DNA from: Anaerosalibacter massiliensis
GTDB lineage: Bacteria > Bacillota > Clostridia > Tissierellales > Sporanaerobacteraceae
Assembly (NCBI GenBank): GCA_000751555.1
Contig: CCEZ01000011.1
Location: 1-61,395, forward strand
DNA length: 61,395 nt
Reading direction: 5' to 3'
Below the pieces are notes generated by a model. It was given only the letters and a program-made list of their open reading frames with translations. It ran no database searches and was not told the origin of the DNA. Both the position numbers and the translations under genes were made by a program. Shown here piece by piece: positions 60,797-61,395 of the stretch; the stretch's first letter is position 1, and each line of letters begins with the position of its first letter.

Positions 60797-61395
60797 TTGA
60801 CGAAGAAGAGAAAGGATATTTTCATAGTAGGCTTTGCATTGTTTGCAATTTTTTTCGGTGCTGGTAATCTAATTTTTCCACCTAGTCTAGGTGTTGTTTC
60901 AGGAAAGCATTGGGCTTTAGCAGCATTTGGTTTTTTACTTACAGACCCAGTTCTACCAATCCTTGGTATTATTGCGACATCTAAGGCAGGTGGAAAAGCT
61001 GAAGATCTTGGAAAAAGAGTAAGTCTCACTTTTTCTAGGACTTTAGGAGCAATTTCTATTTTAGTTGTTGGACCTTTGTTTTCAATACCAAGAACTGCAG
61101 CAACTACACATGAGATAGCTATACAGCCTACTTTATCTAGCATACCACTTATAATAACATCTATAATATTTTTTGTACTTACTTATTTATTAGCAGTGAA
61201 TCAAAGTAATGTAATTGATAAAATTGGGAAATACTTGACTCCGGCATTATTAATTATACTTACTATCATAATAATCACAAGTATAGTAAACCCTATTGGT
61301 TCGAGGATAGAGCCAGAACCTAATAATTATTTTTTAATAGGCTTTGAAGAAGGTTATCAAACAATGGATGCATTAGGAGCATCTTTAATGGCAGG
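60797..61395 (+). CDS. brnQ: branched-chain amino acid transporter BrnQ (5' part, cut by window end)
   Basis: The first 199 codons of a membrane carrier. The start DIFIVGFALFAIFFGAGNLI and the signature PRTAATTHEIA (about 98-108) are those of the LIVCS family (BrnQ), which imports Leu, Ile and Val with Na+ or H+. Start TTG after AGGAGAG with nine bases between; an ATG six bases upstream runs straight into a stop. The frame is open to the window end. Full proteins have about 430-450 residues, so more than half is missing here. Confidence 0.93.
   Translation, partial: MTKKRKDIFIVGFALFAIFFGAGNLIFPPSLGVVSGKHWALAAFGFLLTDPVLPILGIIATSKAGGKAEDLGKRVSLTFSRTLGAISILVVGPLFSIPRTAATTHEIAIQPTLSSIPLIITSIIFFVLTYLLAVNQSNVIDKIGKYLTPALLIILTIIIITSIVNPIGSRIEPEPNNYFLIGFEEGYQTMDALGASLMA

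Noticed and set aside
60715-61143. Minus-strand frame opposite brnQ
   Set aside because: BrnQ is clearly coded on the plus strand with its own ribosome site and family signature.

Overview
The window is low-G+C, with Shine-Dalgarno sites of the AGGAGG type, many TTG and GTG starts, Gram-positive lipoprotein signals, T-box and cobalamin riboswitches, a flavodiiron protein and amino-acid-oriented transport and regulation. This fits a strictly anaerobic, amino-acid-fermenting member of the Clostridia/Tissierellia. The species cannot be told from reading alone.

Layout. 1-8857: a YkvI-like membrane protein, two alpha/beta hydrolases, a sigma-54 enhancer-binding regulator (3512-5218) and an operon for a 3-hydroxybutyrate-dehydrogenase-like SDR, a 3-hydroxyacyl-CoA dehydrogenase and a GntP permease. 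Near-perfect -24/-12 sigma-54 promoters lie before the second hydrolase (2246-2261) and before the SDR (5471-5486), so the regulator probably drives a hydroxyacid-use regulon on both sides of itself. 8854-17735: a MocR regulator with a palindromic operator, a DUF5711/CvpA cluster, a convergent DUF2089/SHOCT-like cluster, a YedF-DUF3343 selenium/sulfur pair, MscS, DUF951 and an aminotransferase. 17791-25032: the conserved rpsF-ssb-rpsR and mazG-like/yybS/gdpP/rplI/dnaB block. It is split by an ECF S-component-like gene and a promoter-equipped structured RNA (about 19506-19745). 25097-30692: flavodiiron protein, GNAT, and a dnaD-dnaC replication pair interrupted by a decayed IS607-type element (tnpA internally deleted, tnpB with one nonsense codon). 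30748-30905: tRNA-Asp and tRNA-Glu on the minus strand.

31444-37981 is the most unusual part, a compact RiPP-type locus. It holds a 57-residue Cys-containing precursor, an intercistronic hairpin, a radical SAM/SPASM maturase, a lipoprotein of the erythromycin-esterase/ChaN-like fold, an ABC exporter without a peptidase domain, and a second, frameshifted copy of the lipoprotein gene. I could not assign it to a named peptide class.

38062-48471: NiaR with a PTS-IIC-like permease, a MarR regulator, an AhpD-like protein, a lipoyl-domain dihydrolipoyl dehydrogenase that seems to start at AUU, T-box-controlled serS, an M1 peptidase, a D-Ala-D-Ala carboxypeptidase, tRNA-Arg, tadA, tRNA-Ser and a DUF2935 protein. 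48691-55365: an NSS-family transporter, a minus-strand DUF5685/DnaJ-like/membrane cluster, and a cobalamin-riboswitch operon cobT-cobU-cobS-cobC that forms the complete nucleotide-loop assembly pathway. 55482-61395: two decayed genes, gltX with tRNA-Gln and tRNA-Glu, a second sigma-54 regulator with a winged-helix-like C-terminus, and the 5' part of brnQ, cut by the window edge. No CRISPR array, rRNA or intact transposon was seen.
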